Part shown: one piece after another, positions 17,758 to 27,042 of the stretch | Layout of the letters: every line of letters begins with the position of its first letter | How positions within the stretch are numbered: the first letter of the stretch is position 1 | From: Betaproteobacteria bacterium HGW-Betaproteobacteria-7 | GTDB lineage: Bacteria > Pseudomonadota > Gammaproteobacteria > Burkholderiales > Rhodocyclaceae | Assembly (NCBI GenBank): GCA_002840765.1 | Contig: PHCE01000006.1 | Coordinates: 113,862-177,861, forward strand | DNA: 64,000 bases | Direction: 5' to 3' | Notes under the pieces: model-generated | The model's input: the letters and a program-made list of their open reading frames with translations, nothing else | What the model was told of the DNA's origin: nothing | The model's database searches: none | Translations under genes and position numbers: made by a program

Positions 17758-18282
17758 TTGAAACTCGCTTCCCACAATCCTTCGTCGCTGCTTACCCTGG
17801 AAGTGCTGCAGCAATTCCGGCAGATCTTCGGTTCCCTGCGCCAGTATTTCCGCCTTGTCGAGGAGCGCTGTGGCATGCCTGGCTCCTGGTTGTGGCTGCT
17901 CCAGGAAGTAGAACGTAATCCGGCCATCGGCATCGGTGAGCTTGCCGTCCGCATGGGCATCCATCAGTCTACCTGCAGTTTGATGGTAGACAAGCTGGTG
18001 GCCCGCGGCTGCGTCACGAAACAGCGCAATGGCCGCGATCAACGGCGGGTTGGCCTGGTTCTGGCGGAGAATGGTTTGGCGGCGCTGGCGGCGCTGCCGG
18101 GGCCGGCCGAAGGCATACTGCCGGAAGCGCTGGCCAATCTGCCGGAAGTGGTACTGAAAACATTGAATATCAATCTTGATGAATTGATCCGCCATCTGCC
18201 CGGCAAGGTCGATGGTTACGCCGAAACCCCCCTGGCTGACATGCTCGGCCCAGTCGACGACGAGCACAAGCGCGATGCATAA
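17758..18282 (+). CDS. MarR-family transcriptional regulator
   Basis: 174 residues with a winged-helix core: LAVRMGIHQSTCSLMVDKLVARGCV (recognition region, about 61-85) and the wing QRNGRDQRRVGLVL. Start is TTG 17758, placed 6 bases after AGGA; the nearby ATG 17753 is followed by a stop. It is divergent from the antiporter operon with about 80 bases between coding starts, the usual layout for a local repressor. The C-terminal 60 residues are longer than in short MarR proteins. Its ligand is unknown. Confidence 0.85.
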   Translation: MKLASHNPSSLLTLEVLQQFRQIFGSLRQYFRLVEERCGMPGSWLWLLQEVERNPAIGIGELAVRMGIHQSTCSLMVDKLVARGCVTKQRNGRDQRRVGLVLAENGLAALAALPGPAEGILPEALANLPEVVLKTLNINLDELIRHLPGKVDGYAETPLADMLGPVDDEHKRDA

Positions 18283-18769
18283 GCGCCTGCTGATCTGCCT
18301 GACGGCCTGCCTTCTCGCTGCCTGCGCCGGCCGGCCGCCGGTGACGCCGGTGGAGGAGGCGCCGGCACCGGCAGCGGAGGCACGGGCGGAAGCGAAGCCG
18401 CCGCCGGCGGAGCCAGTCGCTGCCGTGGCCCCGCCGCTGGCTGCTGAAAACGTTTTCTTCCGGGCTGGTTCGATCGAGATTGAAGCGGCAGAGCGCAACA
18501 AGTTGCGGCCGTACGTCGACCGTCTGAAGACTGATCCGCGTCTGGTGCTCACCCTGATCGGGCATACGGACGATCAGGGCAGCCGTTCCTACAAACTGGC
18601 CATCGCCCAGGGCCGCGTCGATGCGGTGTTTGCCGCGCTGCGCCGCCTGGGAGTACCGGCCCGCCAGATGCAACGCTATCCGGTAGGGCGGGAAAAGATG
18701 GTGGCCGGCTGCAACACCGCCGAATGCCGCAAGACGATGCGGCGCGTCGAGCTGGTCTATCGGCCCTGA
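18275..18769 (+). CDS. OmpA-like peptidoglycan-binding lipoprotein
   Basis: 164 residues. The signal peptide ends in a lipobox (LTACLLAAC), then an Ala/Pro/Glu-rich linker (about 23-65) leads to an OmpA C-terminal domain with LIGHTDDQGS and the LAIAQGRVDAV helix that binds diaminopimelate. Predicted to be an outer-membrane lipoprotein tethered to peptidoglycan. Its ATG lies 8 bases inside the end of the MarR gene. It is unusual in having two cysteines (GCNTAEC) near its end. Confidence 0.9.
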   Translation: MHKRLLICLTACLLAACAGRPPVTPVEEAPAPAAEARAEAKPPPAEPVAAVAPPLAAENVFFRAGSIEIEAAERNKLRPYVDRLKTDPRLVLTLIGHTDDQGSRSYKLAIAQGRVDAVFAALRRLGVPARQMQRYPVGREKMVAGCNTAECRKTMRRVELVYRP

Positions 18770-18784
18770 GCCGGCCGGTTGGGC

Positions 18785-19666
18785 TCAGTGCAGTGGCTGA
18801 CTGGCCGCCTGGGCGAAGAGGGCGGCGACGTCGGCCGGTGAGAAGCGGTATTCGCGGTTGCAGATGTCGTCGCGGATGAGAATCTCGCCGTGCTCGGCGA
18901 CGATGGTTTCGGCATCTTGCTGGCCGAGGGCGCGAATCATGTCGCGAATCTTTTCCCAGTCCTCAGGACAGTGGTAGCAGACCGGCTGGGCGTCGTAGAC
19001 ACGCACGCCATGCGCCGTCATCTCTTCGTGGAACAGCCGGCTGAGTAGGGTTTCGGCATCGAGTTCGAGCAGTTCGCCGGCCTTGACGGTGGCCGCCAGC
19101 TGGCTGACGCGATGCCAGCCGTCGGCGTCGCGGCTGTCGGTCTCGGGCATCTTCTGCAGGAACAGGCAGGCCGCCGCTCGCGGGTTGGCCGAGGCAAAGA
19201 GCCGCGAGGGCTGCTGTTCCGATTGTTCGAGGTAATGCTCGAAGATGCCGGCAATGCTGTCGCCGACCATCGGCACATAGCTCTGGTAGGGCTGGCGGGC
19301 CGTCGGCAGATCGAGGCTCATCAGCAACTGGCCACCTTGCCGGGCACCGAGCAGGTCGGGTACCGGCGCCGGCAGGACGATCGGATTGCTGCGCGCCATG
19401 CCGCGCATCTGCAGTTGTTCGTTGCAGTCCATGACCAGCAACTGGACCGGGCCGCTGCCGCGCAACTGCAGGGTCAGGCGACCGGGCTGCTTGAGCTGGC
19501 CGGCAATCAGGGCGGTGACGGCGGCGGTTTCGCCGAGCAACTGGGCAACGGTGGGCTGATAATCGCGACCGGCCTGCATCTGCTGCCAGGCATCGCCGAG
19601 ATGGACGATGGCGCCGCGAATGTCGAGGCCCTCGAAGAGGAAGCGGCGAACGTAGCTATCGCTCAT
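18785..19666 (-). CDS. hslO: Hsp33 redox chaperone with altered zinc ligands
   Basis: 293 residues. Hsp33 is a cytoplasmic holdase switched on by oxidation of four zinc-binding cysteines. The N-terminal fold is normal (VRRFLFEGLDIRGAIV). The usual C-terminal CxC...CxxC is replaced: the first motif reads VCYHC and the second RDDIC, so one zinc cysteine has become Asp and the first pair is spaced differently. A histidine may complete the site. Its ATG overlaps the stop of the ArsC-like gene. Confidence 0.9.
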   Translation of the reverse strand: MSDSYVRRFLFEGLDIRGAIVHLGDAWQQMQAGRDYQPTVAQLLGETAAVTALIAGQLKQPGRLTLQLRGSGPVQLLVMDCNEQLQMRGMARSNPIVLPAPVPDLLGARQGGQLLMSLDLPTARQPYQSYVPMVGDSIAGIFEHYLEQSEQQPSRLFASANPRAAACLFLQKMPETDSRDADGWHRVSQLAATVKAGELLELDAETLLSRLFHEEMTAHGVRVYDAQPVCYHCPEDWEKIRDMIRALGQQDAETIVAEHGEILIRDDICNREYRFSPADVAALFAQAASQPLH

Positions 19667-20004
19667 TTCAGTTTCTCCGCATAGTTTTCCGGGCTGAAGC
19701 CAACGAGCAACTGCTTGCCGGTATCGAGCACCGGCCGCTTGATCAGCGCCGGGTATTGCGCCATCAGTTGCAGCGCCTTGGCCTCGTCGACAGCCGTCCG
19801 TTCGGCCTCGCTCAGTTTCTTCCACATCAGACCGCGCCGGTTGAGCAGGGTTTCCCAGCCAGCGCGTTTGTTCCAGTCCGGCAGGCCGGCGACAGCGACG
19901 CCGGCCTTCTTGTAATCGATGAATTCGTAGGCGATGCCGTTCTCGTCCAGCCAGGTCATGGCCTTCTTCATCGTGTCGCAATTCTTGATCCCGTAGACCT
20001 TCAT
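19663..20004 (-). CDS. Spx/ArsC-like thioredoxin-fold protein (YffB type)
   Basis: 113 residues beginning MKVYGIKNCDTMKKAM. A single cysteine (Cys9) takes the place of the ArsC active site, and IKRPVLDTG follows as in the ArsC/Spx fold. YffB proteins are predicted glutathione-dependent thiol reductases. It is translationally coupled to hslO (4-base overlap), which fits a shared thiol-stress role. The function itself is not proven by sequence. Confidence 0.88.
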   Translation of the reverse strand: MKVYGIKNCDTMKKAMTWLDENGIAYEFIDYKKAGVAVAGLPDWNKRAGWETLLNRRGLMWKKLSEAERTAVDEAKALQLMAQYPALIKRPVLDTGKQLLVGFSPENYAEKLK

Positions 20005-20159
20005 GACCCATTCCTTCGTGCAGCGGTGGCGAAAACGTTAGTTTAAGGGTTCGGCCGCCCCGCCGCGAAGCCGCGGCCGGCACTTCGTGACCGAGATCAA
20101 TGACGAATGCCGGCGACTGGCCTAAGCTGCCGCTGTCCCAGTCAAGCGCGGCCGGAGCC

Positions 20160-20393
20160 ATGAGCAGCAAGCCTACGTTCTTCAAGTCGCCGGAAATGGC
20201 GAAGAAATTTCCCCTCAATCCCAAGCATCCCGAGCGTACCTGCTGGGGCTGCGACCGCTATTGCCCAACCACTGATCTGCAATGCGGCAATGGTTCCGGG
20301 CGCACCCAGCATCCGGCCGAACTGCTCGGCGACGACTGGTACACCTGGGGCGACTGGGGCATCGATGTTAGCAATGACGAGGTGAAAGAATGA
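20160..20393 (+). CDS. DUF3079 cysteine-rich small protein
   Basis: 77 residues from ATG 20160 (an in-frame ATG at 20100 would add 20). The conserved DUF3079 core is FPLNPKHPERTCWGCDRYC, then LQCGNGSGRTQHP and GDDWYTWGDW. Four cysteines (CWGC, C, C) could bind metal. The function of this family is unknown. Its stop overlaps the start of the FmdE-like gene, implying joint expression. Confidence 0.8.
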   Translation: MSSKPTFFKSPEMAKKFPLNPKHPERTCWGCDRYCPTTDLQCGNGSGRTQHPAELLGDDWYTWGDWGIDVSNDEVKE

Positions 20394-21001
20394 ACTACCC
20401 GGCCTTCTTCGACCGCTTGCCGGTCATCCGCCTGCGCGATCCGCTCGCCCAATTTCTCGGGGTCAACGACGATGGCGTGCTCGACTACCGCTATGTCGAT
20501 GCCGTGCGGCTGGCCGGGCACTCCTGTCCGACCGTCGGCGCTGCCTGGAACATGAGCCGGCTGGCGCTCGCTGCGCTGTACGGCGATGAGCTGCCTTGTC
20601 GTGGCGCTATCCGGGTGGACCTGGCGAACGCCGGTGACGAGGGCGTCACCGGTGTCATCGCCAGCGTCGTCACGCTGCTTACCGGCGCTGCCGGCGACGG
20701 TGGCTTCAAGGGCATCGCCGGTCAGTTCCGCCGGCGCAGCCTGCTGACCTATGGTGTCGGGATTCCCCTCGAGCTGCGCCTGACGCGCCTGGATGATGGG
20801 CGTTCGGTCGATGTGGCCTGCGATACCAGCCGCATTCCGGCTGACCCGGCGATGGCGGATCTGCTCCGGCAATGTCTGAGCGGCCAGGCCGACGAGGCCG
20901 CCCGGCGGCGTTTCGGCAGCTTGTGGCAGGAGCGGGTGCGGTGCCTGCTGGAGGACTTCGCCGACGATCCACAGGTTTTCATCGTTCGGCCGGGCGCGTG
21001 A
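20390..21001 (+). CDS. FmdE-family protein
   Basis: 203 residues. The signature GHSCPTVGAAWNM at about residues 43-55 places it in the FmdE family, named for a subunit gene beside formylmethanofuran dehydrogenase. Here there is no methanogenesis context, and the role is unknown; metal binding through the His-Cys motif is likely. The start overlaps the DUF3079 stop by 4 bases. Confidence 0.8.
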   Translation: MNYPAFFDRLPVIRLRDPLAQFLGVNDDGVLDYRYVDAVRLAGHSCPTVGAAWNMSRLALAALYGDELPCRGAIRVDLANAGDEGVTGVIASVVTLLTGAAGDGGFKGIAGQFRRRSLLTYGVGIPLELRLTRLDDGRSVDVACDTSRIPADPAMADLLRQCLSGQADEAARRRFGSLWQERVRCLLEDFADDPQVFIVRPGA

Positions 21002-21126
21002 TTGACGGTGGTGTTGTCAGGAAATTGTTATATCGATTGGCAATAAGAAACAAATAATTCATTCTTTTGGATTATCTGCGCTGGATACTATCCTTCGCTT
21101 TTCCCTGCCCGCTTTCCCGCCCATCG

Positions 21127-22920
21127 ATGTCGCTCCCGCAACACCTGCATGCCGCCGCTGTCGGTATTGTCCTGATCGGCCTGTTCGCCGCCTTCGTGCG
21201 CGAATGGCTGAAACCGGACGTAGCGGTGATGGCGGTCGTTGCCTTGCTGCTGGCGCTGGGTCTGCTTTCGGCCAAGGAGGTGACCAGCGTCTTCAGCAAC
21301 AGCGCGCCGATCACCATTGCCTGCCTATTCATCATCAGTGGTGCCCTGTCGCGAACCGGTTGCGTCGATCGTCTCGGCGACTGGCTGGGCGCCATGGCCG
21401 GGCAGAGCGAGCGGCGCTTGCTGTTGGCCTTGCTGCTGGTCGGTTTGCTGGTCTCGCCCTTCATCAACAACACGCCGGTGGTCATGGTCATGATCCCGGC
21501 GGTGATCGCCATGGCCGGACGCTACAACATCGCCCCGTCGCGGCTGCTGATCCCGCTCTCCTACGCCACCATCCTTGGCGGCTTGATCACCATGGTCGGG
21601 ACCTCGACCAACATCCTGGTCGATGGCGTCGCCCGTGCGCATGGCCTGGCGCCTTTTTCCATGTTCGAGATCAGCGCCCCGGCGATCATCATGGCGCTCG
21701 CCGGCTGCGCCTTCATGGCCTTGTTCGCCCAGCGCCTGTTGCCGGTGCGGGAAACCCTGACCCAGCAATTCACCGGTAGCGGCGACCGGCTGTTCATGAC
21801 CGAACTGTTCGTGCCCGAGGATTCGCATCTGATCGGCAAGACCCTGAAGGAAAGCAAGCTGGCCAATGGCGTCATCCAGGTGCTCAACCTGTGCCGGGGC
21901 GAGAACGAAATTGCCAACCCGGACCCGGCGACGCGCATCGAGGCCGGTGATCGCATCGTCGTGCACAGTCGCAGCAGCGCCATGATGGAGTTGCGCAGCA
22001 CCGACCTCGTCGGCCTGCAGGTGCAGGCCGGCCAGCACGATCTGGAGACGCTGCGCCGGCGCGACGTGGTCATGGTCGAGGCCATCGTCGGCCAGACCTC
22101 GCGCTATGTGCTGCGCCCGATCCGCGACCTCGACCTGCTCGCCCGCTACGGCATCCACCTGATCGCCGTGCATCGCCGCGACGCTTCCTTCTCGCAGATC
22201 GGCGACGACTTCCAGTTACAGGTCGGCGACGTGCTGCTGGTCGAAGGCACGCCGGCGCAGATCAAGCGTTTCTGCGACAACGGCGACCTGTTCGCCATCA
22301 CCGAAGGCCGGCAGGTGACCAATCGCCAGGCCAAGGCGCCGATCGCCCTGGCCACCATCGCCGGCGTCATGCTGCTGGCTGCCTTCAACGTCATGCCAAT
22401 CGAGGGACTGGCGCTGATCGGCGCCGCCATCGTCGTCGCTACCGGCTGCATCCGTGCCGACGAGGCCTACAAGGCCATCGAATGGCCGATCCTGATCCTG
22501 ATTTTCGGCATGCTGGCAATCAGCATCGCCATGAAAAACTCCGGTCTGGCCGACCTGCTGGCCAGGCAACTGGTCGTCCTCGGCGATGGCCTGTCGCCCT
22601 GGTTGATGCTGTCGCTGGTCATCCTGCTGACCTCGATTGCCACCGAATTCGTCAGCAACAACGCCATCGCCGTGCTGTTCACGCCGGTGGTCATCGGTGT
22701 TGCCGAGCAACTCGGCGTCGACCCGCGGCCTTTCGTTGTCGGCGTAATGTTTGCCGCCAGTTGCAGCTTCGCCACGCCGATCGGCTACCAGACCAACACC
22801 CTCGTCTATAGCGCCGGCAATTACCGTTTCGCCGACTTCGCCCGCATGGGCATCCCGATGAACCTGCTGACCTGGCTGCTCGCCAGCCTGCTCATTCCGC
22901 TCTTCTGGCCGCTGAGCTGA
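21127..22920 (+). CDS. SLC13-family permease with two TrkA-C (RCK-C) domains
   Basis: 597 residues from ATG 21127 (TTG 21067 possible). Membrane halves flank a soluble centre: about six segments, then two TrkA-C-like domains (about 220-390, e.g. [15 protein letters not shown] and [21 protein letters not shown]), then the second membrane half. [13 protein letters not shown] and the [13 protein letters not shown] repeat are SLC13 (DASS) substrate/sodium motifs. It probably imports a dicarboxylate or sulfate. fumC follows 67 bases downstream, which favours a C4-dicarboxylate, by inference. Confidence 0.9.
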   Translation: MSLPQHLHAAAVGIVLIGLFAAFVREWLKPDVAVMAVVALLLALGLLSAKEVTSVFSNSAPITIACLFIISGALSRTGCVDRLGDWLGAMAGQSERRLLLALLLVGLLVSPFINNTPVVMVMIPAVIAMAGRYNIAPSRLLIPLSYATILGGLITMVGTSTNILVDGVARAHGLAPFSMFEISAPAIIMALAGCAFMALFAQRLLPVRETLTQQFTGSGDRLFMTELFVPEDSHLIGKTLKESKLANGVIQVLNLCRGENEIANPDPATRIEAGDRIVVHSRSSAMMELRSTDLVGLQVQAGQHDLETLRRRDVVMVEAIVGQTSRYVLRPIRDLDLLARYGIHLIAVHRRDASFSQIGDDFQLQVGDVLLVEGTPAQIKRFCDNGDLFAITEGRQVTNRQAKAPIALATIAGVMLLAAFNVMPIEGLALIGAAIVVATGCIRADEAYKAIEWPILILIFGMLAISIAMKNSGLADLLARQLVVLGDGLSPWLMLSLVILLTSIATEFVSNNAIAVLFTPVVIGVAEQLGVDPRPFVVGVMFAASCSFATPIGYQTNTLVYSAGNYRFADFARMGIPMNLLTWLLASLLIPLFWPLS

Positions 22921-22987
22921 CAAGCATCTGCCGGCTGCATCTCAGCCAATCGCCACTATGATGAAGATGCATACCCAGGAGGCAGAA

Positions 22988-24406
22988 ATGGCAGACAACC
23001 AGGCATCATCCGCGACTACCCGCAGCGAGCGCGATTCCTTCGGCATCATCGAGGTGCCGGCAGCCCGTCTGTGGGGTGCCCAGACACAGCGTTCGCTGGA
23101 ACATTTCGCCATCTCGACGGAGCGCCTGGCGACAGAGCTGATTCACGCGCTGACCGAGGTCAAGCAGGCGGCGGCGATGGTCAACGGCGAACTCGGCCTG
23201 TTGCCTGCTGACAAAGCGGCGGCGATCGCCGCTGCCGCTGCCGAGGTGCTGGCCGGCCAGCACCCGGACGAATTCCCGCTGGCCGTCTGGCAGACCGGCT
23301 CCGGCACGCAGAGCAACATGAACGTCAACGAGGTGCTGGCCAATCGCGCTTCCGAACTGCTCGGCGGCGAACGTGGTCTGCAGCGTCTCGTCCATGCCAA
23401 CGACGAGGTCAATCTCGGCCAGTCGTCCAACGATGTCTTTCCCACGGCCATCCACGTTGCTGCCGCATTGGCCATCCGCCGCCGGCTGCTGCCGGCACTG
23501 GCCCGCCTGCAGGCGACGCTGGCCGACAAGGCGGCTGACTTCGCCGGCATCGTCAAGATCGGCCGCACCCACCTGCAGGATGCGACACCGTTGACGCTGG
23601 GCCAGGAATTCTCCGGCTATGTCGCCCAGCTCGGCCAGGCGCGGACGGTCATCGAGGCCATGCTGCCGCTGCTCTATCCGCTGGCCATCGGCGGTACCGC
23701 AGTTGGCACCGGACTCAACACCCACCCGGAGTTCGGCACGCGGGTTGCCGCCGCGCTGGCGCGCAGCAGCCAGCTAGCGTTCTGCAGCGCCGACAACAAG
23801 TTCGCGGCGCTGGCCGCGCATGACGGCCCGGTGGCCGTGCACGGGGCGCTGAAGACGCTGGCTGTGGCCCTCAACAAGATCGCCAACGACGTCCGCTGGC
23901 TGGCTTCCGGGCCGCGCTCCGGGCTCGGCGAGATCAGCATTCCGGAAAACGAGCCGGGCAGCTCGATCATGCCCGGCAAGGTCAATCCGACGCAGTGCGA
24001 GGCGCTGACCATGCTCTGTGCCCAGGTCATGGCCAACGACGTTGCCGTGAGCTTCGGCGGCGCCGCCGGCAATTTCGAACTGAATGTCTACAAGCCGCTG
24101 ATTGCCCACAACCTGCTGCAGAGCATCCGTCTGCTGGCCGATGGCATGGCTGCTTTCGAGGAACATTGCGCCCGCGGCATCGCCCCGCGCCACGAGCGCA
24201 TTGCCGAACACCTGGAGCGTTCCCTGATGCTGGTCACCGCCCTGGTGCCGCATATCGGCTACGACAAGGCGGCGGAAATCGCCAAGTGCGCCCATCATGA
24301 GGGCAGCACGCTGCGTGAAGCGGCGCTGGCTCTCGGCTACCTGACGGCGGAGGAGGCCGAGCGCTGGCTGCAGCCGGAGGCGATGTTGAAGCCGGGCAGC
24401 AGTTAA
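22988..24406 (+). CDS. fumC: fumarate hydratase class II
   Basis: 472 residues; interconverts fumarate and malate as a cofactor-free tetramer. The family signature [15 protein letters not shown] is present, as are [14 protein letters not shown] and [24 protein letters not shown] precedes ATG 22988. It converges with the nif-linked gene at 24403 with a 4-base overlap of stops. Confidence 0.97.
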   Translation: MADNQASSATTRSERDSFGIIEVPAARLWGAQTQRSLEHFAISTERLATELIHALTEVKQAAAMVNGELGLLPADKAAAIAAAAAEVLAGQHPDEFPLAVWQTGSGTQSNMNVNEVLANRASELLGGERGLQRLVHANDEVNLGQSSNDVFPTAIHVAAALAIRRRLLPALARLQATLADKAADFAGIVKIGRTHLQDATPLTLGQEFSGYVAQLGQARTVIEAMLPLLYPLAIGGTAVGTGLNTHPEFGTRVAAALARSSQLAFCSADNKFAALAAHDGPVAVHGALKTLAVALNKIANDVRWLASGPRSGLGEISIPENEPGSSIMPGKVNPTQCEALTMLCAQVMANDVAVSFGGAAGNFELNVYKPLIAHNLLQSIRLLADGMAAFEEHCARGIAPRHERIAEHLERSLMLVTALVPHIGYDKAAEIAKCAHHEGSTLREAALALGYLTAEEAERWLQPEAMLKPGSS

Positions 24407-25374
24407 ACGGAATACGGCCGATGCAGCCAGCCGCGGACGACGTCCACGTCGCGCTGCGGCAGGTAGGCGAAGCCGGCCAGGGCGTCCTCGACGACACTCT
24501 GGGCAACCCAGTGCGGCACGGCCTTGGTGGTCAGCATGTGGAAGTACCAGGCCATCGGGTAGCCGGCGCCGCGGTCAAACTGGCTCAGGGCATCCTGCAG
24601 CTTGAGGCCGGAACAGCCGGCGGCAGCGCTGAATTCGGGTGGCTCGCCGGCCAGCGTGGCGATTGGCTGGGCGCGAAGTATCGGCTGATGAAAGCGGTCG
24701 AGGTGCTCACGGGTGGCAATGACCCAGTGGTTGTAGAAAGCGCTGGTGTGGGCCGCGCTGCTCTTCGACCAGTCGGCAACCATGCGGTGGATGGCCGCCG
24801 GTTCGGGTTTTTGGGCCAGCATGCGCTTGAGGAAAGTGCCGACGTGCTGGATGCGGCGGAGCGCGTAGAAAGGCAGGCCGACGGGTTGTGGGGTGTCGCT
24901 GCCGCCACGCGGGTCGACCAGTTCCTCGATCGATGCGGGCTCGTTGGCAAACAACTGGTGCACGCGCATTTCCTGCAGGTCTTCGATTTCCAGTTGCAGG
25001 AAGTCATCGCTGCCGTCGCCGGCCGAGGCAACCAGGTAATGCGTCTGGCCAACCAGGCGGGTGGCAAACAGCTTTTGCCCGGCAAAATCCTCGGCCAGGT
25101 GGGCGAGATCGCCGTCGCGTTTGTCGAGTTCCGTTTCCACCCAGGCTTCCAGATTGTCGGTGAGGTGCTGGCCATTGGCGTCGACGATACCGCCCAGGCG
25201 ATACCAGCCGCCGCGGGCGAAGGCGTGGCGGAATTTCCAGTCCTCCAGCGCCATGGCGAGTGCCTTGACCAGCGCCGTCGGGCCGGCGCTGACCGCTGTC
25301 TTGGCGCAGGTTCCGGCAATGGCTGGTGACAGCGACTTGCAGTATTCGGTCCAGGCGGTGTTTTCCTTGCTCAT
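24403..25374 (-). CDS. unrecognised protein of the fdxB-LRV nif operon
   Basis: 323 residues, soluble, no signal peptide or membrane segment, few cysteines. I do not recognise a domain. Local features are an N-terminal helix-rich part ([18 protein letters not shown]) and an [15 protein letters not shown] acidic segment in the middle. It is translationally coupled to the LRV gene (ATGA at 25371-25374) and lies third behind a NifA/sigma-54 promoter, so a nitrogen-fixation role is likely. What it does there is unknown. Confidence 0.75.
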   Translation of the reverse strand: MSKENTAWTEYCKSLSPAIAGTCAKTAVSAGPTALVKALAMALEDWKFRHAFARGGWYRLGGIVDANGQHLTDNLEAWVETELDKRDGDLAHLAEDFAGQKLFATRLVGQTHYLVASAGDGSDDFLQLEIEDLQEMRVHQLFANEPASIEELVDPRGGSDTPQPVGLPFYALRRIQHVGTFLKRMLAQKPEPAAIHRMVADWSKSSAAHTSAFYNHWVIATREHLDRFHQPILRAQPIATLAGEPPEFSAAAGCSGLKLQDALSQFDRGAGYPMAWYFHMLTTKAVPHWVAQSVVEDALAGFAYLPQRDVDVVRGWLHRPYSV

Positions 25375-26138
25375 GTTCTTTCCTCGGGGCAGGCGGCGGT
25401 AGGTGGGCTGAGACGGGCGAGGGCGGCTGCCCGGACTTCGGGTTCCGGGTCGTCGGCGAGCGCAGCCAGTTGTTCGGGCGGGACGTTATCGATGGCGGCC
25501 AGGCGTACCCACCACTCCGCATCGTGCAGCAGGCGGACGGCAAGCTCGGGCAAGGCCCGTTCGGCGACCAGCGCGCGAACTTCCGGTTCCGGGTCGGCGG
25601 CCAGCAGATGCAGGGCGAAAGGCGGCAACCGGCTGGCGACGACCTTGCGTACTTCGCGTTCCGGGTCGCGGGCCAGGCGCGAGAGCTGACCGTGCGGCAG
25701 GCGGCGAGCGACGGTGGCGCGAACCAGATAGTCAGCGTCGTCGATCAGTCGCAGCAGTAGTTCTTCGGGCAGGCGGGCGGCGACCGACAGGCGGACTTCG
25801 CGGTCGGGATCGCCAGCCATTGCCGCGAGTTGGTCGATCGGCAGCCGGCTGGCGATGACCCGACGGACAACTTCATCGCTGTCGGTCTTCAGGCGGATAA
25901 TGCGGTCGACCGGCGCATGGCGGGCGGCGATTGCCCGGCGTTCCCAGAAAATATCGTCAAGATAGTGTTCGGCCTCTTCCGGGTTGCGGCGCAGGAAACG
26001 ATCAATCTGCCGGCCGCTGTGGGCGCGGATGCAGGTTTCGCCCGGCTGGCAGCGACCCGCCTCGAGAAAGGATGGATGCAGCGGGCAATGGGCACACAGA
26101 CCGTTGGCAACGGCCTTCTGGTTTGGCGGCTCGGCCAT
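25371..26138 (-). CDS. 4Fe-4S leucine-rich-variant (LRV) repeat protein
   Basis: 255 residues. Cysteines 15, 18, 30 and 36 (CAHC...CQPGETC) match the N-terminal 4Fe-4S module of the Azotobacter vinelandii LRV protein, which is also nif-encoded. The rest is a stack of about 24-residue LRV repeats (D-PEVRxxVAxRLPxxxLxxLA). Such an array forms a curved solenoid for protein contact. ATG 26138 gives the family start; a longer frame into fdxB is possible. Its exact nitrogenase role is unknown. Confidence 0.9.
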   Translation of the reverse strand: MAEPPNQKAVANGLCAHCPLHPSFLEAGRCQPGETCIRAHSGRQIDRFLRRNPEEAEHYLDDIFWERRAIAARHAPVDRIIRLKTDSDEVVRRVIASRLPIDQLAAMAGDPDREVRLSVAARLPEELLLRLIDDADYLVRATVARRLPHGQLSRLARDPEREVRKVVASRLPPFALHLLAADPEPEVRALVAERALPELAVRLLHDAEWWVRLAAIDNVPPEQLAALADDPEPEVRAAALARLSPPTAACPEERT

Positions 26139-26206
26139 GATCTCGGCCTTATCCTGGCAGGACAGCAGGGCGGCTTGCCGGGCGGGCCGGCAAGCCGTGG
26201 CCTTGC

Positions 26207-26482
26207 TCAGGCGGCGAGCGGCGCGTAGCTGAAGCAGCTCTTCGGGCAGACCCGACCACAAGCGCTGCAACCAATGCAGTCGTCGAGATCCTTCAGGGTC
26301 ATTTTGGCGGCGGCGCTTTCATCCTCGTCTTCGTCCTCGTCGGAGTCGATCAGGTTGAGCACGTCGCGCGGGCAGACCTTGTAGCAACGACCGCAGCCAA
26401 TGCATTTTTCCTGGCTCAGGCCGGTAACGAATTGCGGAATCCAGGTTGTGCCGCCACGAGTCAGCGCGGTGTAGTCAGCCAT
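26207..26482 (-). CDS. fdxB: nif-specific ferredoxin III
   Basis: 91 residues with two 4Fe-4S motifs, [12 protein letters not shown] and [15 protein letters not shown], separated by an acidic run ([10 protein letters not shown]). This arrangement is that of the nif ferredoxin FdxB/ferredoxin III, a proposed electron carrier for nitrogenase or cofactor assembly. It is the first gene behind the promoter at 26609-26624 and the NifA site at 26665-26680. Confidence 0.93.
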   Translation of the reverse strand: MADYTALTRGGTTWIPQFVTGLSQEKCIGCGRCYKVCPRDVLNLIDSDEDEDEDESAAAKMTLKDLDDCIGCSACGRVCPKSCFSYAPLAA

Positions 26483-26608
26483 GCTACTTCCTTTCTAAGC
26501 AGTGTTCCGGCCGGTGGCTACCGACCGCGGGTGGTTGAATGATGTCATCTGCCAAGCGGGTCACCGGTTTCATCCGGTATGGCCTTTCTGGCTTACGCAT
26601 GCATGATG

Positions 26609-26624
26609 AGCAAATTTGGTGCCA
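26609..26624 (-). promoter_or_regulatory. sigma-54 promoter of fdxB
   Basis: Minus-strand TGGCACCAAATTTGCT: -24 TGGCAC and -12 TTGCT with the obligatory GG-N10-GC spacing. It is a full match to the nif-type consensus, about 127 bases before the fdxB ATG. Confidence 0.88.
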
Positions 26625-26664
26625 CTCATGAAAGCGTTGTTTTTCAATGGTTTGAAAATTGTTT

Positions 26665-26680
26665 TGTGGGGAATGCGACA
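26665..26680 (-). promoter_or_regulatory. NifA upstream activator site for fdxB
   Basis: TGT-N10-ACA (TGTGGGGAATGCGACA), 41 bases beyond the -24 element, an ordinary distance for NifA activation through looping. Confidence 0.82.
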
Positions 26681-26772
26681 GACAGAATGGCGGCTTCGCA
26701 CGAATTCGGGGCATAGATGCGACAACGCCGGCCTGCCGCCTGGGGGCGAGAGGCCGGCGCCGCCGGGTAATG

Positions 26773-27042
26773 TCAGTCGTCTTCGTCGCGGCTGGCGATG
26801 ATCACGCCATTGGCTACTGCCATATCGCTGGTCGCTTCCAGGCAGTGGCCGCTGACGCCGGTAATCAGGTAGATCAGGGCTTGCGGGGTTTCGGCGACCG
26901 GCGTCAGGCGTGGCGAGATGTCGTTTTCGCTACACTCGGTGAAGATCATGTCGGGAAAGCCCCCGCGCAAGGCGCTGATGCTTTCTTGGCGCATCACGGC
27001 AGCGACGACCTCGGCCAGGCGCTCGGGAGTCATCTCAGGCAT
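26773..27042 (-). CDS. small nif-operon protein, unrecognised (DUF6129-like)
   Basis: 89 residues with no cysteine cluster beyond two isolated cysteines and no membrane segment. It starts inside the end of nifY (8-base overlap) and closes the nifHDKT-fdx-nifY operon. Similar short genes follow nifY or nifX in other diazotrophs; I only tentatively link it to DUF6129. Function unknown. Confidence 0.7.
   Translation of the reverse strand: MPEMTPERLAEVVAAVMRQESISALRGGFPDMIFTECSENDISPRLTPVAETPQALIYLITGVSGHCLEATSDMAVANGVIIASRDEDD

Larger units (their letters stand above)
26483..26772. other. regulatory region upstream of fdxB
   Basis: 290 bases between fdxB and the end of the nifH operon. It holds the sigma-54 element and NifA site described separately. 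A GC-rich stem (GCCGGCCTGCCGCC with GGCGAGAGGCCGGC) at about 26729-26757 may terminate the nifH transcript. I find no protein gene. Confidence 0.6.

Noticed and set aside
26484..26714. 76-codon minus-strand frame upstream of fdxB
   Set aside because: It covers the sigma-54 promoter, and its composition is not protein-like.
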